Shown: positions 1-6,785 of the stretch, piece after piece
Position numbering within the stretch: the first letter of the stretch is position 1
Layout of the letters: each line of letters opens with the position of its first letter
Source of the DNA: Maritimibacter sp.
Lineage (GTDB): Bacteria > Pseudomonadota > Alphaproteobacteria > Rhodobacterales > Rhodobacteraceae
Assembly (NCBI GenBank): GCA_020441225.1
Contig: JAGRMP010000073.1
Span: forward strand, 12,724 to 23,342
Reading direction: 5' to 3'
DNA: 10,619 nt
Notes under the pieces: model-generated
The model's database searches: none
Seen by the model: the letters and a program-made list of their open reading frames with translations, nothing else
Told to the model about the DNA's origin: nothing
Program-made: the position numbers and the translations under genes

Positions 1-2466
1 ACGCCTGCGGGAACAGTCCAGGTACTTAACGCGTTAAGTAATTCAGGCTACAGAACCGATGCGGTCCCAAACGATGGCGACGCGCTGATGCGCCATCTGA
101 TGGCCGGGCCGACCAATGCGGCACGGGACGGGCGCGAAATCCGGGAGACTTTGCCAGTTGCGGACTATCGCGCATTCTTCGAAGCGCTGCCGGAGAAGGT
201 GCGCGACGAGGTAACGGAACGCTGGGGCGCGCAGGAGACCGATCCCTATTTCGATGCGGAAGCGAGCAGTTTCGCGCTGCCGATCTGTCGGTTCGGCCAT
301 GTTGCCGTCGGAATCCAGCCGGCGCGCGGCTACAACATCGATCCGAAGGAAAGTTACCATTCGCCGGACCTCGTGCCGCCGCATGGCTATCTCGCTTTCC
401 ATGCGTGGCTGAGGCAGTCGTTTGCGGCGCTTGCCGTCGTGCATATGGGCAAGCACGGCAATCTCGAATGGCTTCCCGGCAAGGCGCTCGCGCTGTCGGA
501 GGCGTGCCTGCCCGAGGCGGTGCTGGGGCCCATGCCCCATGTCTATCCGTTCATCGTCAACGACCCGGGCGAGGGGACGCAAGCCAAGCGCCGGGCGCAG
601 GCGGTGATCGTCGATCACCTGACCCCGCCGCTCACCCGCGCCGAAAGCTATGGGCCGATGCGCGACCTCGAAGCGCTGGTGGACGAGTATTTCGAGGCGG
701 CGGGCGTCGATCCGCGTCGGATCGAGCAGCTTCGGCGCGAGATCCTGTCGCTGAGCCAGGCCACCGGGCTCGATGCCGATGTCGGCATGGGCGGGGAAGA
801 TGCCGAAACCGACCTCGCGAAGCTCGACGCCTATCTCTGCGAACTCAAGGAAGCGCAGATCCGCGACGGGCTGCATGTCTTCGGCCAATCGCCCGAGGGC
901 CGGCTCGAACGCGACCTCGTGCAGGCGCTGGTCCGGGTTGCGCGTGGACAGGGGCAGGGCGGCGATGCCTCGCTGCCGCGCGCCCTCGCGGCCGATCTGG
1001 GCCTTGGCTTCGACCCGCTCGACTGCGATCTCGCTGCGCCCTGGGACGGCCCGCGGCCCGAAGCGCTGAGCGGCCCGGAGAGATGGCGCAGTCACGGCGA
1101 TACCGTGGAGCGGCTGGAGGGTCTGGCCGCGCGGTTGATCGCGGGCGAAGCAGCGGCGCCGGGGCCTCAGAGCCAGGCCGTGCTGGACGAGATCGACGCC
1201 CGGGTGAGACCTGCGGTCCGCGCCTGCGGCGAGCGGGAGGGGGAGGGGCTCCTCACCGCCCTTTCAGGGCACTTCGTCGCCCCTGCGCCATCCGGCGCGC
1301 CCACCCGCGGCCGCCTCGACACGCTCCCCACGGGGCGCAATTTCTACTCGGTCGACACCCGCGCCGTGCCCACGCCCACCGCCTGGGCGCTGGGGTGGAA
1401 ATCGGCCAACCTCCTGATCGAGAAACACCTGCAGACCGAGGGCGACTGGCCCCGCGCGCTCTTGATCACCGCCTGGGGCACGGCCAACATGCGCACCGGC
1501 GGCGACGACATCGCCCAGGCGCTTGCGCTGATGGGGGTGAAGCCCACCTGGGACGCGCAGAACCGCCGGGTGACAGGCTTCGAGATCCTGCCCCACGCCG
1601 TGCTCGGCCGTCCGCGCGTAGATGTCACGCTGCGGGTCTCGGGTTTCTTCCGCGACGCTTTCCCCGGCCTCATCGCACTGGTCGATTCGGCGGCCCGCGC
1701 CGTGCAGGCGCTGGACGAGCCCGACGACGCCAACCCTGCCGCCGCCCGCGCCCGGGCGGGCGAGAGCGGCGCCCGGGTTTACGGCGCCAAGCCCGGGGCC
1801 TATGGCGCCGGGCTCCAGGCGCTGATCGACGAGCGGATCTGGTCCACCAAGGCGGATTTCGCCGAGGCCTATCTGGACTGGGGCGGCTATGCCTATGGCG
1901 CCGGGACGGAAGGGCACCGCGACCGCGCGGGGCTGGAGCAGCGCCTGGCCCAGGTCGAGGCGGTGGTGCAGAACCAGGACAACCGCGAGCACGACCTGCT
2001 CGACAGCGACGATTACTACCAGTTCGAAGGCGGCGCGGCGGCGGCCGTCGCCACGCTCCAGGGCCGGGACCGCCCGGTCTACCACAACGACCATTCCCGC
2101 CCCGAACGCCCCGTCATCCGCACCCTCGACGACGAGATCGGCCGGGTGGTGCGGTCGCGGGTGGTGAACCCGAAGTGGATCGAGGGGGTCAAGCGCCATG
2201 GCTACAAGGGCGCTTTCGAGATCGCCGCGACGGTCGATTATCTCTTTGCCTTCGCCGCCACCACCGGCGCGGTGAAAAACCACCATTTCGACATGGTCCA
2301 CGCGGCCTTTCTCGAAGACGAGGACACCCGCGATTTCATCGCCGAGCACAACGCACCGGCGTTGGTCGAGATCGCCCAGCGGCTCGGCGAGGCGATCGAC
2401 CGCGGGCTGTGGCAGCCCCGGTCCAACTCGGCGCGCGCGTTGATCGAACGGCTGGCAGAGCGGTGA
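1..2466 (+). CDS. cobN: Cobaltochelatase subunit CobN, 5' end cut off by the window
   Basis: CobN is the large subunit of the aerobic, ATP-dependent cobaltochelatase; with CobS and CobT it inserts cobalt into hydrogenobyrinic acid a,c-diamide in cobalamin synthesis. The frame is open from base 1, and the residues before the first ATG (88), such as the GDALMRHL stretch around it, fit CobN, so the gene begins upstream and ATG 88 is internal. The window holds 821 residues; family members are about 1,250, so roughly the last two thirds is present. Diagnostic blocks are VHMGKHGNLEWLPGK (about 436-480), NDPGEGTQAKRR (about 558-593), DHLTPPLTRAESYGP (about 613-657), the NQDNREHDLLDSDDYYQFEG block near 1972-2031 and NPKWIEGVKRHGYKG near 2167-2211. 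Magnesium-chelatase BchH/ChlH is the related alternative, but these blocks read as CobN. The first tens of codons use codons rare elsewhere here (TTA, AGA, ACA, TCA, AGT). No frameshift is seen. Confidence 0.97.
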   Translation, partial: TPAGTVQVLNALSNSGYRTDAVPNDGDALMRHLMAGPTNAARDGREIRETLPVADYRAFFEALPEKVRDEVTERWGAQETDPYFDAEASSFALPICRFGHVAVGIQPARGYNIDPKESYHSPDLVPPHGYLAFHAWLRQSFAALAVVHMGKHGNLEWLPGKALALSEACLPEAVLGPMPHVYPFIVNDPGEGTQAKRRAQAVIVDHLTPPLTRAESYGPMRDLEALVDEYFEAAGVDPRRIEQLRREILSLSQATGLDADVGMGGEDAETDLAKLDAYLCELKEAQIRDGLHVFGQSPEGRLERDLVQALVRVARGQGQGGDASLPRALAADLGLGFDPLDCDLAAPWDGPRPEALSGPERWRSHGDTVERLEGLAARLIAGEAAAPGPQSQAVLDEIDARVRPAVRACGEREGEGLLTALSGHFVAPAPSGAPTRGRLDTLPTGRNFYSVDTRAVPTPTAWALGWKSANLLIEKHLQTEGDWPRALLITAWGTANMRTGGDDIAQALALMGVKPTWDAQNRRVTGFEILPHAVLGRPRVDVTLRVSGFFRDAFPGLIALVDSAARAVQALDEPDDANPAAARARAGESGARVYGAKPGAYGAGLQALIDERIWSTKADFAEAYLDWGGYAYGAGTEGHRDRAGLEQRLAQVEAVVQNQDNREHDLLDSDDYYQFEGGAAAAVATLQGRDRPVYHNDHSRPERPVIRTLDDEIGRVVRSRVVNPKWIEGVKRHGYKGAFEIAATVDYLFAFAATTGAVKNHHFDMVHAAFLEDEDTRDFIAEHNAPALVEIAQRLGEAIDRGLWQPRSNSARALIERLAER
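23..40. repeat. 18-bp perfect palindrome inside cobN
   Basis: TACTTAACGCGTTAAGTA is identical to its own reverse complement. It lies in the coding sequence and is read as part of Val-Leu-Asn-Ala-Leu-Ser. No function is known; it may be chance, a protein-binding site, or a scar in a locally AT-rich patch. Confidence 0.6.
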
Positions 2467-2473
2467 GGGCGGC

Positions 2474-2506
2474 GCCTCCGGCGGGAGTATTTTCGCCAAG
2501 AAAAAG
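2474..2506 (+). repeat. Intergenic GCCTCCGGCGGGAG repeat, copy 1
   Basis: This element begins 7 nt after the cobN stop. It has a GC-rich head (GCCTCCGGCGGGAG), a T-rich middle (TATTTTCGCCAAG) and an A-rich tail. Copy 2 follows 57 nt later with the same architecture. From memory, similar elements are frequent between genes in Rhodobacteraceae; that is recollection, not a search. CCTCC..GGGAG could form a short hairpin, so this copy may also act at the cobN transcript end. Confidence 0.7.
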
Positions 2507-2563
2507 GGGCGGTGCGGGTCGGGCGATGATCCGGGACAACGGGATCGAGGAATGGAAGTTCAG

Positions 2564-2597
2564 GCCTCCGGCGGGAGCATATTTGCCAAGATGAAAG
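2564..2597 (+). repeat. Intergenic GCCTCCGGCGGGAG repeat, copy 2
   Basis: The first 14 bases are identical to copy 1, followed by CATATTTGCCAAG and ATGAAAG; most of the 13-base middle also matches copy 1. The ATG in the tail (2591) is the probable start codon of the acetyltransferase gene, so the repeat overlaps a coding region and probably supplies its translation-initiation region. Confidence 0.7.
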
Positions 2598-3088
2598 CGC
2601 GCCCCCCCGATCCCTGGCGTCTGGCGACGGCGGATGACCCGGCCCCGGTGCTCGCACTGATCCGCGCCGAGTTTGCCTACATGGACGGGCGGATCGACCC
2701 GCCGTCGTCGATGCACCGGCTGACGGGGGCGGATGTGGCCCGGCAGGCGGAGGCGGGCGAGGTCTGGGTGATCGGCCCGGCGGATGCGCCGCGCGCCTGC
2801 GTATTCCTTACCCCGAAGCCCGGGACGCTCTACATCGGCAAGCTTGCGGTGGCGGGGCCCGCGCGGGGGCGGGGGCTGGCGCGGCGGCTGGTCGGTCTTG
2901 CCGAGACGCGCGCCCTTGCACTGGGTCTTCCGGTGCTGGAGCTTCAGACCCGGGTCGAGCTCACCGAGAACCATGCCGCCTTCGCCCGGCTCGGCTTCGC
3001 CCGCGTGGGCGGGACGGCCCATCCGGGCTACGACCGGATCACCTCCTACACCTACCGAAAACCCGTCAATCCACCCGGTCGCGGCTGA
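2591..3088 (+). CDS. GNAT-family N-acetyltransferase
   Basis: A 165-residue protein of the GNAT fold, which moves an acetyl group from acetyl-CoA to an amine; the substrate cannot be read from sequence. The acetyl-CoA loop is visible in GKLAVAGPARGRGLARRL (about residues 77-94): a beta-strand, then a Q/R-x-x-G-x-G/A-like turn and helix. The ELQTRVELTENHAAFARLGF segment fits the C-terminal part of the fold, where N..A.....GF is typical. I chose ATG 2591 because homologous proteins, as I recall them, begin close to this point, and because the in-frame ATG at 2552 would translate the intergenic repeat into residues unlike a GNAT N-terminus. GGGAG in the repeat (2572-2576) is a distant Shine-Dalgarno candidate. 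The 3' end overlaps the convergent transporter gene by 23 bp. The gene is probably monocistronic or read through from cobN, since no clear terminator lies between. Confidence 0.9.
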   Translation: MKARPPDPWRLATADDPAPVLALIRAEFAYMDGRIDPPSSMHRLTGADVARQAEAGEVWVIGPADAPRACVFLTPKPGTLYIGKLAVAGPARGRGLARRLVGLAETRALALGLPVLELQTRVELTENHAAFARLGFARVGGTAHPGYDRITSYTYRKPVNPPGRG

Positions 3089-4244
3089 ACAGATAGACCG
3101 CCCCGCCGATCACCAGCGGTACGGCGAAGAACAGGAACACCGCCCGGTAGCCCGCCACCGGATCGCCCGCGACCTTGGCGCCCTCGTAAACCCAGCTCGA
3201 GGTGAACTGGAACAGCCCGACGCCGGAGATACCGAGGAGGTTCATGAAGGTCACGCCGCGCCCGGTGAGATGCGGCGGGAACCAGGCGCGGGCATGGGCC
3301 ATGATGAGCGGGAACCCGGCACCGAAAAACCCGGTCGCCGCAACCATGACCGTCACCGCGACGACACCCGGGGCGGGGAAGGCCCAGAGCGTGAACATCG
3401 CCGCCACGGCGCAGGCGTTGCCGGCCACGATGACCCATTTGCGCGTGCCAAGGATCCGGTCAAGCGGACCGTAGGCGAAGGTGCCGAGGATCATCGCGAG
3501 CCCCATCGCGAGCGTCACCAGGCCGATCCCGCCCGCGTCGAGCCCGTAGACGTCGCGCAGGAACGGGCCGGTCCAAGCCCCGCGCAGCGCCGCCGAGGGG
3601 GCGTAGTTGACGAACATCAGCGGGAAGATCAGCCACAGCGCCGGGATCGCGAGGAGGGTCAGGAGCGAGCCCTTCGCCTCCGCATGCCCCTCCGGTCGCG
3701 CCGGGTCGCGCACCACCACGAGGATCAGCGCCGCAATCCCCACCGTGAGGACCGCGAGCCCCCACATCGTCGCCCGCCAGCCAAACGCGCCGGCCGCCCA
3801 GGCCAGCGGCATCGAACCGAGGATATTTCCGAGCGATCCGATCCCCAGCACCAGCGCGGCGAGGGTGCCGAACATCGGGGGCGTGAACTCGCGCGCGATG
3901 ATGAAATAGGCCGCCATCAACACCGCCGAACAGCCGATCCCCATGAGCACCATGGCCCAGAGGATGGCGCCGGGCGCGGTCGCGAGGGCAAAGACCGCCG
4001 CCCCCGCGCCCGCGACGGCGAGCAGAACCGCAGCCACCCGGCGCGGGCCCAGATGGTCGAGCGCCCAGCCCACCGGGATCTGCATCACGGCGAAAGCGAG
4101 GAACCACAGCCCCGAGGCGCGGCTCAGCACATCCGGCGTGGTGCCCAGATCGGCCTCCAGCGCCGGCGCGAGCACCGGCAGGAAGGCGCGGTAGAACTGG
4201 CTGAACACATAGCCCGCGGTGAGCGTGACGATCCCGGCTTTCAT
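3066..4244 (-). CDS. Major facilitator superfamily transporter
   Basis: A 392-residue inner-membrane protein with about 12 hydrophobic helices, the size and layout of a secondary transporter driven by ion gradients. The MFS motif A between helices 2 and 3 is seen as GWALDHLGPRRV (residues 59-70). A charged central loop (VVRDPARPEGHAEAKG, near residues 180-195) separates two six-helix halves, and a second motif-like turn, GPLDRILGTRK, follows in the second half. ATG 4244 is chosen because AGGA stands 5 nt upstream (AGGAAAGCGATG) and the protein then opens straight into helix 1; the longer reading to 4403 would run across the divergent MarR regulatory region. The substrate is unknown; efflux or organic-acid uptake are both possible. 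Divergence from a marR gene suggests MarR-controlled expression, possibly triggered by the transported compound or a relative. Confidence 0.93.
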   Translation of the reverse strand: MKAGIVTLTAGYVFSQFYRAFLPVLAPALEADLGTTPDVLSRASGLWFLAFAVMQIPVGWALDHLGPRRVAAVLLAVAGAGAAVFALATAPGAILWAMVLMGIGCSAVLMAAYFIIAREFTPPMFGTLAALVLGIGSLGNILGSMPLAWAAGAFGWRATMWGLAVLTVGIAALILVVVRDPARPEGHAEAKGSLLTLLAIPALWLIFPLMFVNYAPSAALRGAWTGPFLRDVYGLDAGGIGLVTLAMGLAMILGTFAYGPLDRILGTRKWVIVAGNACAVAAMFTLWAFPAPGVVAVTVMVAATGFFGAGFPLIMAHARAWFPPHLTGRGVTFMNLLGISGVGLFQFTSSWVYEGAKVAGDPVAGYRAVFLFFAVPLVIGGAVYLFSRDRVD

Positions 4245-4312
4245 CGCTTTCCTCCCCGTTTCAGGCCCCCGGTCCACCCCGGTCGCGCCACTTGGCATGG
4301 ACCGGCGCTCAG

Positions 4313-4337
4313 GCGCAAGCCCGCCCGAGGCTTGCGC
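4313..4337. repeat. Inverted repeat in the MFS/marR divergent gap
   Basis: The arms GCGCAAGCC (4313-4321) and GGCTTGCGC (4329-4337) are perfect complements separated by 7 nt. No T-run follows on either side, so a terminator is unlikely. It could be a second regulator site or an mRNA hairpin early in the transporter leader. The right arm contains the TTGCGC proposed below as the marR -35 element. Confidence 0.55.
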
Positions 4338-4360
4338 TCTTCGCAGGTCTGGGGTCATAT
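4332..4360 (+). promoter_or_regulatory. Candidate sigma-70 promoter of the marR gene
   Basis: TTGCGC (4332-4337) and TCATAT (4355-4360) are separated by 17 nt, the ideal spacing. Transcription would start near 4367, giving a leader of about 23 nt ahead of the AAGGAG ribosome site. The match to consensus is moderate, so this is an inference. Confidence 0.35.
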
Positions 4361-4374
4361 CGTTGCAAACAATA
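4358..4374. promoter_or_regulatory. Candidate MarR operator
   Basis: TATCGTTGCAAACAATA is a 17-bp pseudo-palindrome: 7-bp arms with one mismatch around a GCA centre. Its AT-rich TTGCAA core and size suit a winged-helix dimer of the MarR family. It overlaps the proposed -10 and start point and lies directly before the marR ribosome site, where bound protein would block its own gene and could affect the divergent transporter. Confidence 0.45.
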
Positions 4375-4389
4375 CGAAGGAGCCGTCCC

Positions 4390-4845
4390 GTGACCGATTT
4401 CAACCTCGACGACTTCCTGCCCTATCAGCTCGCCGAATTGTCGCGCCGGGTCAGTGCCGGGTTTTCAAGACATTACCGCGACCGCTACGGGATCTCGGTG
4501 GCGGAATGGCGGGTGCTGGCGCATCTCAGCCAGGACGAGGCGGTCTCGGTGCGCGAAATCCACCGCCGGGTGGGCATGGACAAGCCCAAGGTGAGCCGCG
4601 CGGCCACCCGGCTCGAAGCGGCGGGCTACATCACCAAGGTGGTGAACGAGAGCGACCGCCGGCTGGTGGAGCTGTCGCTGACCGCCAAGGGCCGCGAGCT
4701 GATCGCGACCCTGGCGCCGATCGCGTCCGACTATCAGGCCCGGCTGATGGACGCGCTCGGGACGGGCGCCGACGAGTTCGTGGGTACCGTCCGGGCGCTC
4801 ACCGGGCAGATTGCCGTCGACGAGGCAAACGCCAAGGATGCGTGA
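4390..4845 (+). CDS. MarR-family transcriptional regulator
   Basis: A 151-residue protein with the MarR winged-helix architecture. MarR proteins are dimers that usually repress divergent transport or degradation genes and release DNA when a small aromatic or acidic ligand binds, or on oxidation. Residues about 34-60 (GISVAEWRVLAHLSQDEAVS onward) form the first helices of the domain; DKPKVSRAATRLEAAGY (64-80) is the recognition helix; the wing is VNESDRRLVELSLTAKG (85-101), with the hallmark D-R-R and L-T-x-x-G pattern. No cysteine is present, so thiol-based redox sensing is unlikely and a ligand is more probable. The start is GTG 4390, supported by AAGGAG (4377-4382) 7 nt upstream; an in-frame ATG at 4219 lies inside the divergent transporter and is rejected. 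It ends 39 nt before the convergent yqgE stop. Confidence 0.95.
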   Translation: MTDFNLDDFLPYQLAELSRRVSAGFSRHYRDRYGISVAEWRVLAHLSQDEAVSVREIHRRVGMDKPKVSRAATRLEAAGYITKVVNESDRRLVELSLTAKGRELIATLAPIASDYQARLMDALGTGADEFVGTVRALTGQIAVDEANAKDA

Positions 4846-4884
4846 CCGCAGGTGCGCAGGGCGCGGCCCCGAGACACCCCGGTT

Positions 4885-5460
4885 TCAGGCCGTCCCGCCA
4901 TCAGCGGACAGCAGCAGAGGGTCGATCCCCAGCGCCTTCAGCGCGCGCAGCCATTTTGCCCCGTCGTCGGGGTCGAACACGATGGCCTCGTCGGCATCGA
5001 CCGTGAGCCAGGCGTTCTGCCTGAGCTCGTTTTCGAGCTGACCCGGCCCCCAGCCGGCATAGCCGAGTGCGGCGAGCGTGTTGTCGGGACCTGCGCCGCG
5101 GGCGATGTCGACCAGGATGTCGCGGGTCGCGGTCATCGCGAAGCCGTCGTCGACCCTCAGCGTGCCCGGATAGTCGGGCGCATCGCCGGTGTGCAGCACA
5201 AAGCCGCGCGCCGCCTCGACGGGTCCGCCGAAATGCACCGCATGACCGCGGCTGCCGTCGCCGGCGGCGATCTCGAGCTGCGACAGCAGATCGTCGAGGG
5301 CGATCTCGGGCACCCGTTTGTTGACGATCAGCCCCATCGCGCCCTCGTCGGAATGCGCACACAGGAACACCACGGTGTGGTCGAACCGCGGGTCGCCCAT
5401 GCCGGGCATGGCGATCAGCAGCTTTCCGGTGAGGTCCTGGGGGGTCTCGGGCGTTGTCAT
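4885..5460 (-). CDS. yqgE: YqgE/AlgH family protein (UPF0301)
   Basis: A 191-residue protein, the normal length of the widespread YqgE/AlgH family, whose biochemical role is not established; the AlgH name comes from an effect on alginate expression in Pseudomonas. The family pattern is complete: GKLLIAMPGMGDPRFDHTVV near the N-terminus, then GAMGLIVNKRVP, HFGGPVEAARGFVLHT, a TATRDILVDIA block and LGYAGWGPGQLENELRQNAW, ending in a VFDPDD segment. There is no signal peptide or membrane segment, so it should be cytoplasmic. ATG 5460 is the start nearest the conserved region; no strong Shine-Dalgarno is visible before it. The gene is divergent from the exported DsbD-domain protein (123-bp gap) and convergent with marR. 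No functional link to either neighbour can be shown. Confidence 0.95.
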   Translation of the reverse strand: MTTPETPQDLTGKLLIAMPGMGDPRFDHTVVFLCAHSDEGAMGLIVNKRVPEIALDDLLSQLEIAAGDGSRGHAVHFGGPVEAARGFVLHTGDAPDYPGTLRVDDGFAMTATRDILVDIARGAGPDNTLAALGYAGWGPGQLENELRQNAWLTVDADEAIVFDPDDGAKWLRALKALGIDPLLLSADGGTA

Positions 5461-5583
5461 ACGCAGATGATGGGGGCGGGCGCGAAAGGGCACAAGAGGC
5501 TTTGCCAAGGGTTCGGGATCTTTCAGCCATTTCCCGCAGATGTGATTTCCGCGTGCCCCGCGGGATCGGGTACGGGGGTGGTC

Positions 5584-6423
5584 ATGACCAGATCCGCTCG
5601 TTTCAAGATCATCGCCGCCGCGCTCGCCGGTCTTGCCCTGTCCGCCCCGGGCCTGACCGGTGCCGGCGCCGCCCTCGCCGATCCCGAGCTGCACGCCGAG
5701 GTCGATGTGCTGCCGGGCTGGCGCCAGGCCGACGGCACCCATATGGCGGCGCTCCGGATCACCCTCGACGAAGGCTGGAAGACCTACTGGCGCGCACCCG
5801 GCGAGGCCGGCATCCCGCCGCAGTTCGACTGGGACGGCTCGCAGAACCTCGGCGGGCTCGACCTCCACTGGCCGCTGCCCGAGCTTATCGTCTCCGGCGG
5901 GATGACCAGCCTTGGGTATCTGCACGAGTTGATCCTGCCGATCGAAGTGACGGCGGCCGATCCCTCCGCCGACATCGCGATAGAAGGCCACCTCGCTTTC
6001 GGCATCTGCGAACATATCTGCATGCCGCTCGACGCCCGGGTCTCGGCGGTCCTGCCGGCGGCTGCCGCGGACCAGGACCCGCGCATCCTCGGCGCGCTCG
6101 CGGCCCGGGCCGATACCGCCGCCGAGGCCGCCGTGGTCGCTGCCGACTGCAGCGTCGAGCCGATTTCCGACGGGGTGCGGGTCACCGCGCGGATCGACAT
6201 GCCCACCCTCGGCGCGGAGGAATACCTCGTGGTCGAGCCTGCCGACCGGTCGATCTGGGTGTCGGAGGCGATGGTGGAGCGGACCGGCGACATCCTGATT
6301 GCCGAGGCCGACCTCGTGCCTGCCGACGCCAAACCCTTCGCGCTCGATCCGGCAGATCTGCGGATCACCGTGCTGACCAAGGGGCGCGGTGTCGACATCG
6401 AAGGGTGCGCGCCTTCCGAATAG
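5584..6423 (+). CDS. Exported protein consisting of a DsbD N-terminal domain
   Basis: A 279-residue protein with a Sec-type signal peptide: basic MTRSARFK, a hydrophobic stretch at about 9-27, and a probable cleavage after A32 (ALA|DPEL). The mature part resembles the periplasmic DsbD N-terminal domain as found in ScsB-like proteins, which passes electrons from the membrane reductase to periplasmic thiol partners. Supporting features are DEGWKTYWRAPGEAGIPPQF (62-81) and the cysteine motif FGICEHICMPLD (139-150; C142 and C146, a C-x3-C pair). Two further cysteines, C189 and C275, could form a second disulfide. The membrane and thioredoxin domains of full DsbD/ScsB are absent, so it must use a separate partner or act as a stand-alone thiol protein. 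ATG 5584 is preferred because the signal peptide starts there; GTG 5578 is an alternative. The ribosome site (GGGGGTGG) is weak. No terminator is clear downstream. Confidence 0.85.
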   Translation: MTRSARFKIIAAALAGLALSAPGLTGAGAALADPELHAEVDVLPGWRQADGTHMAALRITLDEGWKTYWRAPGEAGIPPQFDWDGSQNLGGLDLHWPLPELIVSGGMTSLGYLHELILPIEVTAADPSADIAIEGHLAFGICEHICMPLDARVSAVLPAAAADQDPRILGALAARADTAAEAAVVAADCSVEPISDGVRVTARIDMPTLGAEEYLVVEPADRSIWVSEAMVERTGDILIAEADLVPADAKPFALDPADLRITVLTKGRGVDIEGCAPSE

Positions 6424-6666
6424 GCGCGGTGTCGCACTGCGCACTGCACGCGACGCGCCCGGCGCAGGACCCGGAATGGCCACGCGGCGTGACCTGCGCG
6501 ATCACCGCCCGGATTGCGGGCGGGACGCCCCGCGCAGACCGCCGCCGTGGCGGGACCGGCCAAAGGTCGGCAGGCACGGTTTCCACGGCGCGATGACTGC
6601 CGGAACGCCTGTCGAAGACCCTTGATTATCCGTGCCTTTTCAACCCGTTCCTGCTCACCTACTCCC

Positions 6667-6685
6667 CCAGGGAAGGGATCCCTGG
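6667..6685. repeat. Stem-loop in the convergent gap
   Basis: CCAGGGA (6667-6673) pairs perfectly with TCCCTGG (6679-6685) around the loop AGGGA; the centre also contains the 10-bp palindrome AGGGATCCCT. Only TTCTC follows on the + strand, so as an intrinsic terminator for the upstream gene it is weak. Its place at the edge of the AT-rich island is notable. Confidence 0.55.
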
Positions 6686-6757
6686 TTCTCGCGATAAGTC
6701 TTTATATATCAGTGACTTGATGCGTGTCCCCGTTCGCCGATTTTTGACCTTTCTCGT

Positions 6758-6785
6758 ACCGGCATCCGGGCGCACATGATCCGGT
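6758..6785. repeat. Imperfect hairpin downstream of hypF
   Basis: ACCGG plus ATC (6758-6766, with C6763 bulged) can pair with GATCCGGT (6778-6785) across an 11-nt loop. It lies 58 nt beyond the hypF stop in hypF's direction, where a transcript end is expected, but no U-tract follows on the minus strand. Any role in termination is uncertain. Confidence 0.3.

Noticed and set aside
43..1095. 350-codon open frame antisense to cobN
   Set aside because: Antisense shadow of a GC-rich coding region; no family resemblance, and the + strand shows clear CobN motifs.
2552..2590. Upstream ATG 2552 as start of the acetyltransferase
   Set aside because: GAGGA directly abuts this ATG with no spacing, and it would encode the intergenic repeat as 13 extra residues.
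405..2594. 729-codon open frame in another + frame of cobN
   Set aside because: Arg/Ala/Gly/Pro-rich low-complexity translation typical of a shifted frame in GC-rich DNA; the cobN frame is intact.
4245..4403. Extension of the transporter to ATG 4403
   Set aside because: It would cover the marR promoter, operator and ribosome site; ATG 4244 has a proper AGGA site and begins the first membrane helix.
2784..5006. 740-codon + frame spanning the acetyltransferase, transporter and marR
   Set aside because: It crosses several real genes on both strands and is mostly the complement of the transporter; its translation is rich in Arg, Glu and His without any domain.
6640..6720. Possible tRNA in the AT-rich convergent gap
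   Set aside because: GGTTCTC resembles a T-arm start, but no GTTC-x-A loop, anticodon stem or 7-bp acceptor stem could be paired.
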